From an uncultured Eggerthellaceae bacterium (lineage in GTDB: Bacteria > Actinomycetota > Coriobacteriia > Coriobacteriales > Eggerthellaceae): a DNA stretch of 16,556 nt. Of this stretch, positions 14,163 to 16,556 are shown piece after piece. Where the stretch lies: positions 1 to 16,556 of the forward strand of contig CAMOUE010000028.1 of assembly GCA_946626265.1 (NCBI GenBank). Reading direction: 5' to 3'. A program made the translations under genes and the position numbers. The notes beneath the pieces are model-generated. The model was not told where the DNA came from, did no database searches, and saw nothing but the letters and a program-made list of their open reading frames with translations. The stretch's first letter is position 1. The number at the start of each line of letters is the position of its first letter.

Positions 14163-15365
14163 GTGGCAACATCGAAACTGATCGAGGCTCTTCAAGAGCT
14201 CGCTCATGAGCGCAAGATCGACGAATTCTATCTCATCGAGCGTCTCGAGGAGTCGCTCGCCAACAGCTATCAGCGCATTTTGGACCTCGAATGGGACGCG
14301 CGCGTGACGATTGACCGCCAGACGGGCAAGATCTACGTGTACGAGCTCGTGCCGGTGGGCGAACCCGACGAGGAGACGGGGGAGTACGAGGAGTTCGAGG
14401 AGCGCGACGTCACCCCGAGCGATGTGAGCCGCATCGCCGCGCAGAACGCGAAGAGCGTAATCAACGCGATCGTGCGCGACGCCGGCCGCCAATCCATTTA
14501 CGAAGAGTTCTCGGGACGCGTAGGCGATCTCGTGACGGGCACGGTCCTGCAGGGCACGCCCGATTTCACGATCATCAAGATTCGCGACGGCGTCGAGGCG
14601 GAGTTGCCGCATTACGACCAGAAGCGTTACCCGAACGAGCGCAACGAGCGTCCGAACAACGAGCATTACCGGCACAACCAACGCATCAAAGTGCTCATCA
14701 TCGACGTTCGCGACCCGTCGTCGGATGCGCCTCGGGCGCGCGGCGACCAGCAGCGTCCTTCTATCGTCGTGTCGCGCACGCATCCCGACCTCATCCGTCG
14801 TCTGTTCGAGATCGAAGTTCCCGAGATCTACGACGGCCTCGTGGAAGTGAAGTCGATAGCCCGCGAACCGGGCGTGCGCTCGAAGGTCGCCGTCGCATCG
14901 CGCGAGCACAACCTCGACCCGGTCGGCGCCTGCGTCGGCCCGAAGGGCAGCCGTGTGAGGATGGTTGTCGAGGAGCTCAGGAACGAGCGGGTCGATGTCA
15001 TTCAGTGGAGCGACGACCCGGCCGTATACGTTGGCAACGCGCTGTCTCCGGCACGTGTGAACTCCGTGGCGATCGACGAGGAAAACCATTATGCGACCGT
15101 CGTGGTCTCCGATGACCAACTGTCGCTCGCGATCGGCAAGGAAGGTCAGAACGCTCGTCTCGCCGCCCGCCTGACAGGCTGGCACATCGACATCAAGAGC
15201 GCGTCGTTCGTCGGCGCCTCGCTCGTCGAAGGCGACTCGCTTATCGACGACGAGGAGGAAGAGGAATCCGAGTTCTGCGCGTTCGTGAGCGAGGACGGGG
15301 TCAAATGCCGTAACCATGCGAGGCCCGGGAGCCGTTACTGCGGCATCCATGCGGTGCTGGAGTAG
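14163..15365 (+). CDS. nusA: Transcription factor NusA with Cys/His-rich C-terminal tail
   Basis: Binds RNA polymerase and nascent RNA and modulates pausing, termination and antitermination. Its 400 residues contain the N-terminal RNAP-binding domain (1 to about 115), S1 (about 118-205, with a charged Asn/Arg-rich stretch at 153-172), KH1 (GPKG 259-262) and KH2 (GKEG 325-328). After an acidic linker (362-370) a short module has C372, C382, C393 and H396 (C-x9-C-x10-C-x2-H, with RNHARPGSRYCGIH), similar to small Cys3His zinc motifs seen elsewhere. The GTG start has AAAGG 8 nt upstream; an in-frame ATG at 14109 would overlap rimP by 32 nt and lacks a ribosome site. The gene ends 6 nt before ylxR. 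Zinc binding is inferred. Confidence 0.94.
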   Translation: MATSKLIEALQELAHERKIDEFYLIERLEESLANSYQRILDLEWDARVTIDRQTGKIYVYELVPVGEPDEETGEYEEFEERDVTPSDVSRIAAQNAKSVINAIVRDAGRQSIYEEFSGRVGDLVTGTVLQGTPDFTIIKIRDGVEAELPHYDQKRYPNERNERPNNEHYRHNQRIKVLIIDVRDPSSDAPRARGDQQRPSIVVSRTHPDLIRRLFEIEVPEIYDGLVEVKSIAREPGVRSKVAVASREHNLDPVGACVGPKGSRVRMVVEELRNERVDVIQWSDDPAVYVGNALSPARVNSVAIDEENHYATVVVSDDQLSLAIGKEGQNARLAARLTGWHIDIKSASFVGASLVEGDSLIDDEEEEESEFCAFVSEDGVKCRNHARPGSRYCGIHAVLE

Positions 15366-15371
15366 GGCGAT

Positions 15372-15653
15372 ATGATCGAACCTCAGGCGAAACGAGTGCG
15401 GACATGCATAGGATGCGGGGCGCAGAGTGGAAAGGCGTCCCTTCACCGGTTCGTGCGGAGCGCCGACGGAACGGTCTCGTTCGACCCGACGGGCAGAAAG
15501 CCCGGCCGCGGAGCCTACGTGTGCTCGGCGGAATGTTTGGAGAGTGCGTTCAAGGCGCGGAAACTGCAACGTGCTTTGAAATGCGGAATAGATCAGGGCA
15601 GCGCCGAGGGCCTTATGGCCGATTTCCTCGAGGCGCTAGGCTCGAGTCGATAA
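15372..15653 (+). CDS. ylxR: YlxR family RNA-binding protein
   Basis: Small nucleic-acid-binding protein (DUF448) found almost always between nusA and infB. The 93 residues show the family signature: RTCIGCG (10-16), LHRFVR (24-29), DPTGRKPGRGAYVC (38-51) and the second cysteine pair C51/C55, then the basic KARKLQRALK helix. The cysteine pairs C12/C15 and C51/C55 could hold a metal, although family members often lack one. The start lies 6 nt after the nusA stop. Its stop overlaps the AAGGAGG ribosome site of infB, which implies translational coupling. Proposed roles for the family include transcription regulation and RNase P interaction; nothing here discriminates between them. Confidence 0.93.
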   Translation: MIEPQAKRVRTCIGCGAQSGKASLHRFVRSADGTVSFDPTGRKPGRGAYVCSAECLESAFKARKLQRALKCGIDQGSAEGLMADFLEALGSSR

Positions 15654-15662
15654 GGAGGTAGC

Positions 15663-16556
15663 ATGGCGAGCATGCGCGTATTACAACTTGCCAAGGAATA
15701 CGGCTTCTCGAACAAGGAGATGCTCGATAAGGTCGTGGAACTCGGCATAAATGCCAAGAGCCATGCGAGTCCCCTGTCCGAGGAGGACGTGGCCAAGGTT
15801 CGCGAAGCGCTCGGAGACGTGGCGTCCGCCGGCGAGGCGGAAGGCGCGTCGAACGAGAGGCCCCTCACGAAGGAAGAGCAGGAGGCCAAGGAGCGCGAGG
15901 CTGAAGAAGAGCGCGCTCGGCGCGAGGCGGTCGAGAAGGAGCGTGCCGCGCGCGAGGCAGAGCGTGCCGAGCGCGTAGCCGCCAAGTCTGCGGACAATGC
16001 GGGCGCGGGCGACGAAGGAACGCCGGAGGCCAAGGGCGCCGTGCGCCCGCCCGCTCCCGAGTCGAATCCGTTCGCCGGCCTCGAGCACCAGATCGAAAAC
16101 GAGCGGGAGCGCGTGAAGCGCGAAGCCCGGGAGGCTGCGGCACGCGAGCGTGCCGCGAAGGTCGCCCGCGACGTCGCAAAGAAGCAGGCCGTCGAAGAGG
16201 CGTTGAGGAACCGCGCCTCGGGCAAGAAACAGGTTGCGAAAACCGCCGAAGACGCCGAACCTGCCAAGAAGCAGGCGCCCGTACGACAGCAGAAATCGAA
16301 TTTCAGCTCCCTGCTCGACCAAATCGAAGCGGAGAAGAAGCGGATCGAGCGGCAAGACGAGCAGAAGAAGGAACAGAAGCAGCAACAGCAGCAGCAAGGC
16401 AAGCGCGGCAAGAAGAAGCAGGCGCGCGCCGAGCAGGTCGTTCCCGAGCTCGAAGCGCAGGAATCCGGCGAGGACCGCTACGCGAAGATGGCCGTCCAGG
16501 TCGAGAAGCTCCAGCGCGACAAGGTGCTTGCGGACGCGCGCGCGGCCGTCGCGGCC
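15663..16556 (+). CDS. infB: Translation initiation factor IF-2, N-terminal part (3' end outside window)
   Basis: GTPase that brings initiator tRNA to the 30S subunit; only the first 298 residues are here, open to the right edge. Residues 1 to about 52 form the IF2_N domain (MRVLQLAKEYGFSNKEMLDK, ELGI). The rest is a long low-complexity charged linker, rich in Ala, Glu, Lys, Arg and Gln, probably helical or coiled-coil, with Q/K runs near 235-250. A short motif is repeated within it at 134-153 and 212-230. The G domain and C-terminal tRNA-binding domains lie beyond the window. Strong AAGGAGG 4 nt before the ATG, overlapping the ylxR stop. Confidence 0.95.
   Translation, partial: MASMRVLQLAKEYGFSNKEMLDKVVELGINAKSHASPLSEEDVAKVREALGDVASAGEAEGASNERPLTKEEQEAKEREAEEERARREAVEKERAAREAERAERVAAKSADNAGAGDEGTPEAKGAVRPPAPESNPFAGLEHQIENERERVKREAREAAARERAAKVARDVAKKQAVEEALRNRASGKKQVAKTAEDAEPAKKQAPVRQQKSNFSSLLDQIEAEKKRIERQDEQKKEQKQQQQQQGKRGKKKQARAEQVVPELEAQESGEDRYAKMAVQVEKLQRDKVLADARAAVAA

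Noticed and set aside
1..16556. Mobile elements, CRISPR, tRNA or rRNA genes, defence systems
   Set aside because: No transposase, terminal repeats, spaced direct repeats or cloverleaf-like sequence was seen on either strand.

Overview
The window is a GC-rich bacterial chromosomal segment carrying ordinary housekeeping genes and one striking fusion protein. The best taxonomic guess is an actinobacterium of class Coriobacteriia (Eggerthella/Slackia-like). That guess rests on inference: high G+C with G/C-ending codons, a class III fructose-1,6-bisphosphatase beside a PPi-type phosphofructokinase, a two-gene Suf-like Fe-S system, and the rimP-nusA-ylxR-infB order. No 16S or other marker is present. 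I see no insertion sequence, phage gene, tRNA, rRNA, CRISPR array or replication origin.

Left block, minus strand, 1-6222: pfk, then fbp, then a very long gene that runs off the left edge. The last gene encodes a 12-helix APC-superfamily (amino-acid-type) permease continuing without a stop into a hybrid histidine kinase and a receiver domain, at least 967 residues. It starts 11 nt after the fbp stop, so the sensor-transporter is probably co-transcribed with the gluconeogenic enzyme. A perfect 11-bp hairpin and a candidate fbp promoter lie between pfk and fbp.

Middle block, 6223-9626: a small four-helix membrane protein of unknown function (+) converges on an AldA-like aldehyde dehydrogenase (-), with a terminator between them. 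The dehydrogenase has a good minus-strand promoter and a 20-bp operator-like dyad just downstream of its -10 box. It is divergent from a GMP synthase gene (+) that encodes only the ATP-pyrophosphatase and dimerisation parts. An in-frame stop 45 nt upstream of its ATG shows that no glutaminase domain is attached.

Right block, plus strand, 9627-16556: a 346-nt gap with a hairpin and a strong promoter; sufC and a short sufB as a two-gene Fe-S assembly unit; a terminator; serA (phosphoglycerate dehydrogenase with a C-terminal ACT domain); a highly structured intergenic region; then the rimP-nusA-ylxR-infB operon, with infB cut by the right edge. The rimP leader contains a terminator-like hairpin with a T5 run. 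NusA carries a short Cys/His-rich C-terminal module that could bind zinc.

Functionally the window covers control of the fructose-6-P/fructose-1,6-bisP step, aldehyde oxidation, GMP and serine synthesis, Fe-S assembly and the transcription-translation core. The items most worth a second look are the permease-kinase-receiver fusion next to fbp, the glutaminase-less GMP synthase, the minimal Suf pair, the putative rimP-nusA attenuator and the NusA tail.
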